From contig JAKTTT010000028.1 of assembly GCA_030581615.1 (NCBI GenBank), positions 211,377 through 275,376 of the forward strand: 64,000 bases of DNA. Reading direction: 5' to 3'. Shown in pieces: positions 53,295-62,603 of this stretch (positions are counted from its first letter, which is position 1; the number at the start of each line of letters is the position of its first letter). This DNA is from Alloascoidea africana (taxonomy: Eukaryota; Ascomycota; Alloascoideomycetes; Alloascoideales; Alloascoideaceae). The translations under genes were made by a program, and so were the position numbers. The notes under the pieces were generated by a model, which was not told the DNA's origin, did not search any database, and saw only the letters and a program-made list of their open reading frames with translations.

Positions 53295-56200
53295 ATGTCA
53301 AAGGAGAAACAGCACACCCGACTGCCCTCGTCCATCGCTAGAAGGCTTCAACACTCTCGTTCACCGTCTCCTCCTCCGTCGTCCACAGCCTCCGGTCCAT
53401 CTCCTTCTCACAAGTCCCAGCATCGCTCGCTCTCGAGCATCTCAATCCCTTCGCTCCTGGGCGGCTCGCCGTCTTCGTCCAAGCAAGAATCCTCATTCCT
53501 CCACCAGCCCCAGACCCGCGCTCATGTGTTCCAACAACATTCCCTTGGACGTAATAAACTCACGCTAAACACAAAACCCTCTGCACACCTCGACAGCCCC
53601 GACAACTCAGACTCCTCTATCTCAGCGTCCTCTGTAGTGATCCCAGACACCCCGGTATCTGCTGGAGGGCGTGCTGGGACCGCAGCTGGCACTGGAGCTG
53701 GCACCGAGGCCACCCCAGGTGGTTCACACGAGATAAGCTTGGGTGTAGTCGCAGCAGGTGCAGGCGCTGACTCGCACAAATCTATCAATAGACACCAAGA
53801 AAGGTTAAAGTTTTCATCGTTTCGCGAGAACTTTTCCCCCACAGGCTCGATCAAGAGCTCGAGTGGGGGGTCCAAAGAACAAGAACAAGAACAAGAGCAA
53901 GATCCAGTGCTGGAACCAGATCCAGTGCAAGTTCCAGTACAAGAGAAAAAAGAGCCCATTCAACATTCGACTGCCGCCATAGAGGAACAGGCTGCATTTC
54001 AACCCCTGTCATCGCCTTTACTTGAGAAAGAAAACGAAAACGAGCCAGTTTTCTCGTCTTCAGGCCATCATCATAGTAACTCGGCATCAGAAGCTGGATT
54101 GACAGCAGTACAGTTGCAACAGCAGCAGCAGCCCGCCCAAATATCGCGAAATACTACGCAAACCTCGACCTCGACCTCTCCAACTTTGAGATTCTCCTGG
54201 CGCGAGTCGTCAATGCGCAGCAATTCGACTCGAACACGCTCTTCCATAATCACAAGGCAGAACACACTCGTTTCGTCGCCCCAGTCGACAGCTGCTACCT
54301 CGATTGCCGACCCATTGAGCACACATAGCAGTTTGGTAAGACCCAAGCAACAGCAACAACCACAACATTTCATAGTAGACCCTCCGTTCAAAGAGCTTGA
54401 TTTACCTCATCCTCAGTCTTTAGCCCTCCATCATGGCGACTTTGAAGATGAGAACCACTCTGAGCCGCCAGCACCTGCTGCGACAGAACCCGAAACGTTC
54501 CCACCAGCGCTTGTCGTACCATACCGCATCCAGGAACTTCAGTACTCGGACTCGAGCAGTAGCCATGACGGTGGAAATAACAGTACAGATGACGCATCAG
54601 ATAAAGAAGACACTCCTTCAACTGTGAAAAAACCCCATCATCATATTTCACGCAGTTCGGTTTCCAGCTCAGCGTCAAAGTACCAGAGAAAAGAAGCTTA
54701 TATCCCGGGCCTCTTCTCTGGAGAGTTCCCAAACCTGAGTCCAAAGCAACCGCCGGGCAGCCCTCGGAACATTGAGATTCTCCCTTTTATACATGGCTCT
54801 TCCGAGTCTTCTACCAATAACGACAATGACCAAAAGCAATCTGGTTCTGTTCCCGTGGGGTTATACGTTCCTGGACATCGGCCGCAAAACTCATCCAGCT
54901 CGAGCTCAGAAATTTATCAAACAGCGGTTAAGAGCCGAAGCCAAACGACGGGTTCTCCAGTGGCATCAAACAGGTCCTTGCGCTCGGGATCAGCGTCCGG
55001 CTCTTCGATCGGAACAAGTGGGTCCAGAGCACCGCCTCCTAAACCACTTGTGTTTTCTCAAGATGCTTCAAAGCTTGACGATAATGCTCTTACCAAAGAC
55101 CTTCCAACATCCTCTTCAACATTGACAGCACCACCTCTTTCAGGAACTTCTGCAACTAGCGGCAGTTCCAAACGTAAACAGTTCCTAATACCTAATTTAC
55201 AGTCCCCCACAGCCGTTCCCGTGAAGCTTGCCACTCCCACGAGTGGAGGCCAGGGCAAACCCCCTATTTCAGCACTAGATCAGCAACAGTTACAGCGTCC
55301 TTACTCAGATGATCGAACGTTGTACGAGCGGTCCTCATATTCATTTTCCCCACGGTCCAAATTTTTGATTGGGAAGAGCCTAAAGGATAGGGAAAGGGCA
55401 AGCATGATTACTACCACTAGTGGTACTGGAAGTACAGCTTTCACAGCGGCAAGCGTGCGGGATAGCGACGGGTACGATGAGAATTTTAGCTTACAAAACT
55501 ACCGAAGTTCAATTATGAGTTTAGGACAAAACAATCCATCTGTTGGCCCTGGTACCTATGCCTCACCGATTCTCGATGATAATGACATACGGATGCAGGA
55601 CCGCGAAGGTTTCCTTTCCACAATCTCTCCTTCTACTGCCTCCATGGGTTCACCAGATGAGAGGCTATCTCCAAGTAAAGTGGCCCTGTTGCCTCCTAAA
55701 CGACAAGGCTTTGGTATTCCCACACCCAGATCTGCTACAACTCCCTTGCCTCCATTATCATCAGTGTTAGGGTCAGGTCCAGTGCCTGCACCCACAGGCG
55801 AAGGTCCACCTCTGGATCGCATTAGCAGCAGTGGTTCAGAGGATACAGGTGCACGCACTTCTCCTAGGGGAACTTCTCCAGTTAGGGATAGTACGCAGTT
55901 GCACACGTCGTCCTCACGCCTACCCATCACAACAAGGCGCTCTATCTTATCAGTTTCTGGGCGTTCACTGGCCCAAGTATCACTTGCTTCCGAAGTGCAG
56001 TCCCAAGCACAGAGAGAAGCGCTACAATCCAGTCATTTGGACAAGTTACTGGAGTCGAACAATTACAACAACTATTCGATGCAATTGCCTCGATATTCCT
56101 GGTCGATGCCAATACGGGGGAAGGAAATGGAACAAAGCAATAAACTGCCTTGTCCCAAGTACAGAAGCATTGGAATAATTTGTCTTTCATTGTTCTTCCC

Positions 56201-56351
56201 TCCTGCGCTACTTCTAATTGCCACGGGACTTCTTGATGATGTTGTTGGCGTTGTGGACAAAAGACACAAGCAAATTGCAGGTACAATTGGTGGGCTATTT
56301 GGAGCTGCTGTTATCGTTGGACTTGTATGTGGACTTGCGATCGGATTGTAA
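53295..56351 (+). CDS. Large Ser-rich protein with a C-terminal two-helix membrane segment
   Basis: 1018 codons. Residues 1-950 are disordered, rich in Ser, Pro, Thr and Gln, with short acidic repeats (EQEQEQEQDPVLEPDPVQ near residue 197). The last 70 residues contain two hydrophobic helices (about 956-978 and 993-1017) joined by a short charged loop with DDVVGVVDKRHKQ. This outline, a long Ser-rich head and a membrane-bound tail, resembles the cortical landmark proteins Bud8/Bud9, but I see no decisive motif and leave it unnamed. Confidence 0.7.
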   Translation: MSKEKQHTRLPSSIARRLQHSRSPSPPPSSTASGPSPSHKSQHRSLSSISIPSLLGGSPSSSKQESSFLHQPQTRAHVFQQHSLGRNKLTLNTKPSAHLDSPDNSDSSISASSVVIPDTPVSAGGRAGTAAGTGAGTEATPGGSHEISLGVVAAGAGADSHKSINRHQERLKFSSFRENFSPTGSIKSSSGGSKEQEQEQEQDPVLEPDPVQVPVQEKKEPIQHSTAAIEEQAAFQPLSSPLLEKENENEPVFSSSGHHHSNSASEAGLTAVQLQQQQQPAQISRNTTQTSTSTSPTLRFSWRESSMRSNSTRTRSSIITRQNTLVSSPQSTAATSIADPLSTHSSLVRPKQQQQPQHFIVDPPFKELDLPHPQSLALHHGDFEDENHSEPPAPAATEPETFPPALVVPYRIQELQYSDSSSSHDGGNNSTDDASDKEDTPSTVKKPHHHISRSSVSSSASKYQRKEAYIPGLFSGEFPNLSPKQPPGSPRNIEILPFIHGSSESSTNNDNDQKQSGSVPVGLYVPGHRPQNSSSSSSEIYQTAVKSRSQTTGSPVASNRSLRSGSASGSSIGTSGSRAPPPKPLVFSQDASKLDDNALTKDLPTSSSTLTAPPLSGTSATSGSSKRKQFLIPNLQSPTAVPVKLATPTSGGQGKPPISALDQQQLQRPYSDDRTLYERSSYSFSPRSKFLIGKSLKDRERASMITTTSGTGSTAFTAASVRDSDGYDENFSLQNYRSSIMSLGQNNPSVGPGTYASPILDDNDIRMQDREGFLSTISPSTASMGSPDERLSPSKVALLPPKRQGFGIPTPRSATTPLPPLSSVLGSGPVPAPTGEGPPLDRISSSGSEDTGARTSPRGTSPVRDSTQLHTSSSRLPITTRRSILSVSGRSLAQVSLASEVQSQAQREALQSSHLDKLLESNNYNNYSMQLPRYSWSMPIRGKEMEQSNKLPCPKYRSIGIICLSLFFPPALLLIATGLLDDVVGVVDKRHKQIAGTIGGLFGAAVIVGLVCGLAIGL

Positions 56352-56459
56352 GGAAACACGTTTCTGATTCCTCAATTTCAGTGTTCAGCCCAAAGGATGT
56401 CCCCAAAGGGATATGATCTGGGGGTTTGTCCTTTTTATGCGTTTGTCGATATCGATATT

Positions 56460-56490
56460 GATTCGATTCGATTCGACTCGACTCGATTCG
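56460..56490 (+). repeat. GATTC/GACTC pentanucleotide repeat
   Basis: Six or so units of ATTCG/ACTCG in tandem. Confidence 0.7.
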
Positions 56491-56836
56491 TTGGTTTGTT
56501 ACTGACCATATTCAAGTCTTTAATTTTTTTTTTCGCTTTATGTTTATTTGGAACTTATGGTTTGTTTTATCTTCATCTTGACTCTGATCTATCCTTTTGT
56601 TGTCTTTATTGCTGCACTCTAATGTTTTTACTACTCATGCATGATGAAAAAAAAAAAAAATATGAAACCACTGCCACTACAACACGAGTATTGAACAATC
56701 TTGTTATTTCCCTTGAGCGTTTGGGAATTTACTGTTCTTTTTGTTGGTGTTTTCTTATCCTATCCTTTCTGCGGTTTGTGGCATGTACCTTATTCTGCGA
56801 GTTGGGATTGGTAGCCAGGATTTTATGATCAAGATT

Positions 56837-56860
56837 GGAATAGGAATAGGAATAGGAATC
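56837..56860 (+). repeat. GGAATA hexanucleotide repeat
   Basis: Four tandem units, the last one GGAATC. Confidence 0.7.
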
Positions 56861-57360
56861 GAGATCCGGGCTTCTCTTTTAATATCACAGGAAAGAAAAA
56901 AATAAATAATTAAGGCAGAGTTGGAGCATTCTTTTATCATTTGTTCATTCATTTTTTATCTATTGCAGCTTTTGTTTTATTTTTGTTGTCTGTTTACTCT
57001 TTTTTACATAGCCAGTTTTTTTTGTTCCCTATTTTGTTCCTTTGTGTTTTAATATCGATGAGCTCTATCGATTTTTGGAATAGAGATTCGAATTATTCTA
57101 GATAATACAAATTAAGTTTGATACTTTACGAAGTTTGGAGAGAGAACTAAAAAAGGTTAATCTTAGTTTACTTAGTTTTTGAGTTTACAGATTATGGTGA
57201 TGGCATGTTTTCTCCAAAAAGGACGATGGGATTCCTATTGTTCTGGTTTCTCGGTGCTGGATGGATGTTACTTGTCAGACAAAAAGACAAAACGAAAAAC
57301 GAAAAAAAAAAAGAGTGGAGTTTGTAGCTTCTTTATTATTATACCCTACATCTCTACTTG

Positions 57361-58699
57361 ATGACGATGATAGATAGAAAAGAGAAAGGAGTGCATTTCG
57401 GGGAAGTTGGAGAACAAATCGTTTTTGAAGAGAACAAGCTTCATACCCGTAATTTGCCTCTGCCTCAGCATCAACATCAACATCAGCATCAGCATCAGCA
57501 TCAGCATCAACGCCGAAGAGCAATTGGAGAGGTTGCACTTTCGGAATGGCTTGTTGTTCTGGGACTCATTTTTGGTGGATGCTGTTCCAACGTGTACACA
57601 CTCGAAGGCATCATTTCGTGAGTTTAATTTCTTTTTTTTGACCTTCCAAATCTATTAAAAACAGAAGAAGAGGTTGGTTGATCTAACTTGTGCAACTGGT
57701 AGTGAGACTCCAAGTGCAGGCCACGCGATCACATTTGTACAGTTTCTATTAGTCGCGATAAAGGGATACTTTGAAAACGTATCTTTGGATTGGCGTAACA
57801 AGGACTCAAGCACAGATATAGACACAGTGACAGTAAAAAGTATGGATACTGGTTCACGAGCACGATATCTGTTTTTACCTCGGCCACACATCCCGCTGAT
57901 CAAACACTTTATGCTGGTGATTCTGTTTTTTGCAGTGTCTGTGTTGAACAACTACGTTTGGGAATTTGACATTTCTGTCCCTGTGCACATTGTGTTCCGG
58001 TCCTCGGGCACAGTTGTCACCATGTTGGTGGGGTACTTTGGTTTTGGCAAAAAATATACCAAAACCCAGGTATTGGCGGTTTGTATGCTTACTATTGGAG
58101 CTGTTTTGGCCACAAGCACGGACAGAAAGGGAGTAAGTGGATCCAGGGCCGCAGACTCGACGAATAACCTCAGCTTTGCGATTGGAATACTGATTCTGAT
58201 TCTGGGAGCACTTCTCTCGGCATTCATGGGGATCTACTCGGAAAGAATGTTTGCAAAATACGGACCATACTGGGAAGAAAGCTTTTTCTACCGACATTTT
58301 CTAGCAATGCCCATTTTCGTGCTTTTGGCGCCGTCGATAATCAGACAGATCCAGACGCTCTGGCAATCGGGGACCTCGCTACAAATCACCCCCAGCATCT
58401 ACGTGCCAATGCTCCCCAAGAGCATAAGCATCACCTTTCGCAAGCCGGTTCTGCTCTTGGTGCTCAACGCAGTGACCCAGTACATTTGTGCCCGCGGCGT
58501 CAACAGGCTCTCCGCGTGCTCGTCCGCGCTGACGGTGTCGATCGTGCTGAACCTGCGCAAGTTCGCGAGCCTGCTGCTGAGCATGAGGCTGTTCGGCCAC
58601 GAGGCCTCGGCGGGCATGCTCGTGGGCTCCGCGCTGGTGTTTGCGAGCACGCTGCTCTACTCGCTCGGAACGGCTGGGGCGGGCGGACGGGTGTTGTGA
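57361..58699 (+). CDS. YEA4: UDP-N-acetylglucosamine transporter, Yea4/SLC35B type (two exons)
   Basis: Exon 1 is 57361-57617 and exon 2 is 57703-58699, for 417 residues. The 85-nt intron is GTGAGT..TAG with GATCTAACTTG, phase 2. The first membrane helix WLVVLGLIFGGCCSNVYTLE lies in exon 1; exon 2 has GHAITFVQF, NNYVWEFDISVPVHIVFRSSG and about eight more helices of the nucleotide-sugar transporter fold. Yea4 supplies UDP-GlcNAc to the ER/Golgi lumen for chitin and glycan synthesis. The N-terminus is extended by a His-Gln repeat not expected in the family. The last 300 bases are markedly GC-rich. Confidence 0.88.
57466..57510 (+). repeat. CATCAA/CATCAG repeat encoding His-Gln
   Basis: Seven or so tandem hexamers within exon 1 of YEA4, encoding alternating His and Gln. 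Confidence 0.85.
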
Positions 58700-58833
58700 G
58701 GGCGGGCGGCCACGTTTTGGGCGAAGACAAAAAGGTGACAGGGCTGGAGTTTCTTTCTGCTGGGGTGTGGGCAGGCGAAGAAATGAAAGCATCCTAGAAC
58801 AACAGTAACAGCAGAAAAGAAGAAGAAGATATA

Positions 58834-59998
58834 ATGCACATCGAGGAGATTTCTTTCTTTAAGTACCACTACCATATCCCAGATGGGTGGTACTCGGTCG
58901 AAAATGTGCGCATGCTGGTGGACTTGAGCGTGGCCATATCGCCTATCACGTCTTATGGATTTACCATGTACGACATTGCAAGGACGGGCTCGTCTGCCGG
59001 GTTCTCGTCGGACATTTGTGCTATCAATCTTTTTGCAAGGTGAGAGTTTTGAGCGGTAGGGGAACGAGGAAGACTTTTTGTTATCTTTGTCTATCTATCT
59101 ACCTATCTATCTATCTACGTATCTATTTTTATCTAACAAGCGTGGTGGGCCAACCAGTCTGATAAAAGTGTGCTACTATGTGGGAGATCCGTTTGAAATC
59201 ACAATTCTATGGCAGTCTATTCTGATGATTTTCACACAGCTGATTCTTCTAAAACTGATTCTTCGAGCCAGGAGTGCGAGTAGTGGTGACAACGCCGCAA
59301 TTAGTATCAACAACAGCAACAGCGAAGCTTTCCCATTTCAACCACAAGGCGAATTCAGTCTGAAGCGCACAGCGAGAAATGTGTTTAGCTCTATTAAACA
59401 AACATTGATGGTGACAGGAGCACAAAAAAGAGATTTTTGGTCGGTCTCTATTCTTACCGTGAAAATGGGCCTAAAATTGCTATTTTTACACCTACCAAGG
59501 GCATTTATAAGGATGTTTGATCACCATTTTCCTCGACCATTTCGATTCTGGCAGTGGAAAACAGAGGCAAAGTATTGGAAATGTTTGTGCTACACGACCT
59601 TTGTGCTGTGTATACAGCAGGTTCTATTTGGGCGGTTTTCAAAATATAACCATTTCTTGGGAATGTGTAGCCTCTGCCTCGAGTCTTTAGTACCGTTACC
59701 CCAGATTTTACTACTACGACGAACAAGGTCCGCAAGTGGACTCAGCCTGACCTTGCTGGGCAGCTGGCTGTCTGGCGACGTCTCGCGGATCCTGTACTTG
59801 GTCTACGGAACCCAGAACGAGGCCACGGACCTGAAGCTGTTCATGTCATTTGCAGCGCTACAGATGGCACTGGATCTCTCCGTGCTGGGGCAGTATATCT
59901 ACTACTCGCGGTACGGCGCCGACCTTGGCCGCGCACACGGCCAGCTGCCCAGCACGGAGATGGAGCGGGAGATGGAGCTGGAGATGGACATGTTGTAG
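58834..59998 (+). CDS. ANY1: PQ-loop membrane protein, Any1-like (two exons)
   Basis: Exon 1 is 58834-59039 and exon 2 is 59158-59998, for 348 residues. The intron is GTGAGA..CAG and contains a TATC microsatellite. A CAAG directly after the TCTAAC branch site is passed over, since only the later CAG (59156-59157) keeps the frame, joining INLFAS to LIKVCYYVGDP. The first PQ-loop-like repeat spans SVAISPITSYGFTMYD; the second is CLESLVPLPQILLLRRTRS. Any1 antagonises phospholipid flippase function at the trans-Golgi and endosomes. PQ-loop family membership is likely; orthology to ANY1 (YMR010W) is my best match. Confidence 0.75.
59089..59126 (+). repeat. TATC tetranucleotide repeat within the ANY1-like intron
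   Basis: About nine CTAT/TATC units with two interruptions, located between the donor and the branch site. Confidence 0.75.
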
Positions 59999-60120
59999 CA
60001 GTCTCTGGATTAAGTTTATCTCAACTGTATCTAATAGACTAATAGAAACCACCGAACGAGAAATTGAACAGGAAAAATAAAAATAAAAAAAAATTAAACT
60101 CCGCCAAGAAGACGATCGTC

Positions 60121-60140
60121 CACGTGATGGATGTCACGTG
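60121..60140. promoter_or_regulatory. Paired CACGTG E-boxes upstream of HAPX
   Basis: CACGTG at 60121-60126 and again at 60135-60140, spaced 14 bp start to start, about 285-300 bp upstream of the ATG. Such sites bind Cbf1-type bHLH proteins. Confidence 0.5.
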
Positions 60141-60232
60141 GGTGATCGAATAGATAAAACTATGTGTGTCTGTGTTTACGCGTGCGGTCTGGAATATACG
60201 CCGGGGCCAAACGCCGGCAGATTTGAGATTCG

Positions 60233-60241
60233 ATCTGATAA
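60233..60241 (+). promoter_or_regulatory. SreA/Fep1-type iron GATA site in the HAPX leader
   Basis: ATCTGATAA, an exact match to the ATCWGATAA consensus used by iron-responsive GATA repressors of the SreA/Fep1/Sfu1 group, 182 bp upstream of the HAPX ATG. In Aspergillus and Candida the GATA repressor shuts off the HapX-type gene in iron sufficiency. Confidence 0.6.
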
Positions 60242-60422
60242 CTCTCAGTTTCTTCTCCTCCTCGCTTTCCACCTCCTAGCAGTTTTCCCCCAGCCCGGCA
60301 GTTGTTTCCTCGCTGCCGCCCGTGCCCGTGCCTTCGACCTCCAGTGCTGTGCTGCGGACGAGATTCTAGTCTGCCTCTTCTTTTCGATTTTGCCCGCTCT
60401 GTGCTTCTAGCCCCGGTTAGTC

Positions 60423-62603
60423 ATGCCACAAACTCTGAAAATGAAACCAAGAGCTGCTGGCGCTGCTCCCTCACCTCTCCTGCCCCAACAGCAAATGCCG
60501 GCCCAGCACCTCCACCAGCAGCTACCACCACAACAGCAGCAGCCACGCCGGGCTTCTGTGGCCAGTCCCGAGTCCGATGGCTCGCAGACGCCCTCGACGC
60601 CCAATTCTGCTTTTCTAAACAGTGCCCAGTCCCTGCAAATCAAGCGGATCGTCACCTCCAAAGAGTGGGTGCTACCACCAAGGCCCAAGCCTGGACGAAA
60701 GCCTTCTGCCGACACGCCGGGAACAAAGCGCAAGGCCCAGAACAGAGCCGCCCAGCGGGCGTTCCGAGAGAGACGTGCAACACGGGTAGCCGAGTTGGAG
60801 GAAAAATTGAAACAGATGGAGTCGGAAAAGGCTAAAGAAGAGTCCCAATTCAACTCGGTGCTTGCCAAAATCAACTCTGAGAACACCCAGCTGCGGCAGG
60901 CTCTCGAGTCGATGCGCAAGGAGATGGACATCTTGCGAAGCTTCCAGAGCCATAGCTATAACGGCTCGTCCATGCCCACCTCGCACTCTTCTCCTTCGCC
61001 TTCTCCCCACGCCAGTGTCGGCCATCACGGCCAGGGCCAGGGCCAGGGTCAGGGCCAGAGCTCTGGCTCTGGCCCTGGCTCTGCGCTGGGCTCGGGGTCC
61101 ACCGCCAACGGCCTTCTTCCTCAGTTCGATCATGTTGCAAGCAATGCTCCTTCGCCGTTCTCGGCCGCTGCTTCAGGCACCCCTCGGCATTCGACCATCG
61201 GTGAAATTCCGTTTGGCTTCCAGCAACAGATTGTTTCGCCAGCGCCGTCAGCTTCCAACTCCCCAAGTGACCTTCTCGATAGAGCATTGGAACAAAGACT
61301 GCCGAGCACAGGCTCCATTTCCATCTCCCTCAAGTCCGGCCAGAACAACACCCAAAACATTAGCAATAACAATACGGCTGCAAACACCACTGGCGATGAC
61401 TGTGGCGTTTGTATCAAGGACGACTGCATCTGTGAGAGCCTGGGTCTTCGTACCATGGTCAAGCCCGCTGGGGATTCAAATATCAGTCATGAACGTGGGT
61501 CTATTGATCTACGAAACACCTATAGTAGCAGCATATCGGCCAAAGTGGACAACTTTGTGCCCATGGAAGCCGTACCTCTGAAAAAAAGGAAACAATCTTC
61601 CACAGATATGGAAACGGACTTTACTGCCGAATTTACAAGAAAGAAAAAATTAAAGGCGCTACTCCAGCCAAAGTCCAAACAACAACCACAACCACAATCA
61701 CAACCAAAGAAGCCCAAACACATTAATAAAACACATAAAGATCCAACTGTGATGAGTCTGTTACCGGAACCCAAAAACGCTGCAATAGTCGAGGACTTTA
61801 AATGGAGACAACAGATGGAACAGATTGCCAGAGAGGATGCCCAGCGGCGGAAAGAGCGAATGATGGATTCGGGTCCTGGCAAATCGTTTGAAAGATGTGG
61901 ATTCTGTGCAGATGATACTCCCTGTCTATGTGCGGAAGCTGAAGCGAATGAGGAAGAAGAAGAAGATCTTAGCTTCTCGACTTTGCCCCCTATACTAAGT
62001 GGATTGGACAGTCCAAGAGAGTCTCATCACGGCTCAAAGTTGTCTGTGCTCCATCCAGAACCCATGAGAGAACTACGTGAACTGTCCGTTGGAACTCTTT
62101 CGTCTGCGTCAAATACCTCTGCTCTATCCACTTCTACAGCGGCTACTGATAAATCTGGATGTACTGGGAACCCTGGAACTTGTGAACAGTGTCAAAAGGA
62201 TCCCATGTCCACTTTGTTCTGTACCACGCTTGCTACGCGGGTGGATAACGAGGACGAGGACGAGAATGACAATGGGAATCAAAATCAAAATAAAAATCAA
62301 AATCAAAATCAAAATGGTGATAGTAGTAGTAATGATGGTTCCAACCCGATTTCAACATTTTCCAGTTCGGCATTAGGGCTCAGTTCTAGAAACAGCATCA
62401 GTGCCAGTTCAGATGATCGCAATTCTCATAACGGGTTGTATATCCCTTGTGCAGACGCCTACAAGACTTTATCACGGCATAAAGATTTCAACTCGGTCGA
62501 TATTGGTAAACTCGTTGGCAAATTACACACTAGAGGAATGCAAGTTGAGGTTTCCAGTGTAGCAAATGTTTTAAGAGAGCTTGATCGGCGGCTGTATAAC
62601 TAA
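60423..62603 (+). CDS. HAPX: HapX-type bZIP iron regulator
   Basis: 726 codons. The Hap4-like motif that binds the CCAAT complex (SKEWVLPPRPKPGRKP, about residue 79) is directly followed by a bZIP basic region KRKAQNRAAQRAFRERRA and a coiled coil to about residue 165. Cysteine-rich motifs follow: CGVCIKDDCIC (about 327), CGFCADDTPCLC (about 492) and CTGNPGTCEQC (about 580). The C-terminal block IPCADAYKTLSRHKDF (about 674) resembles the HapX end domain. HapX represses iron-consuming pathways and activates uptake during iron starvation, and it senses Fe-S clusters through its cysteine motifs. The GQ-rich and NQ-rich stretches are low-complexity linkers. Confidence 0.9.
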   Translation: MPQTLKMKPRAAGAAPSPLLPQQQMPAQHLHQQLPPQQQQPRRASVASPESDGSQTPSTPNSAFLNSAQSLQIKRIVTSKEWVLPPRPKPGRKPSADTPGTKRKAQNRAAQRAFRERRATRVAELEEKLKQMESEKAKEESQFNSVLAKINSENTQLRQALESMRKEMDILRSFQSHSYNGSSMPTSHSSPSPSPHASVGHHGQGQGQGQGQSSGSGPGSALGSGSTANGLLPQFDHVASNAPSPFSAAASGTPRHSTIGEIPFGFQQQIVSPAPSASNSPSDLLDRALEQRLPSTGSISISLKSGQNNTQNISNNNTAANTTGDDCGVCIKDDCICESLGLRTMVKPAGDSNISHERGSIDLRNTYSSSISAKVDNFVPMEAVPLKKRKQSSTDMETDFTAEFTRKKKLKALLQPKSKQQPQPQSQPKKPKHINKTHKDPTVMSLLPEPKNAAIVEDFKWRQQMEQIAREDAQRRKERMMDSGPGKSFERCGFCADDTPCLCAEAEANEEEEEDLSFSTLPPILSGLDSPRESHHGSKLSVLHPEPMRELRELSVGTLSSASNTSALSTSTAATDKSGCTGNPGTCEQCQKDPMSTLFCTTLATRVDNEDEDENDNGNQNQNKNQNQNQNGDSSSNDGSNPISTFSSSALGLSSRNSISASSDDRNSHNGLYIPCADAYKTLSRHKDFNSVDIGKLVGKLHTRGMQVEVSSVANVLRELDRRLYN
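62276..62315 (+). repeat. AATCAA repeat encoding Asn-Gln in HAPX
   Basis: Six or so AATCAA/AATAAA hexamers in frame, encoding alternating Asn and Gln. Confidence 0.8.

Larger units (their letters stand above)
56352..57360. other. Intergenic region with short repeats, YEA4 promoter
   Basis: 1 kb, T-rich. Contains a pentamer repeat of GATTC/GACTC (56460-56490) and a hexamer repeat of GGAATA (56837-56860). A plus-strand frame of 143 codons (56397-56828) is Phe/Cys/Leu-rich and reads like T-rich noise. No gene is supported. Confidence 0.45.
59999..60422. promoter_or_regulatory. HAPX promoter and leader
   Basis: 424 bases. It contains an A-run at about 60080-60094, paired CACGTG sites, a perfect iron-GATA site and a C/T-rich leader. 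A short frame through it (60302-60835) overlaps HAPX out of frame and is spurious. Confidence 0.55.

Noticed and set aside
56397-56828. 143-codon frame rich in Phe, Leu and Cys
   Set aside because: It is a translation of T-rich intergenic sequence with repeats; there is no family match.
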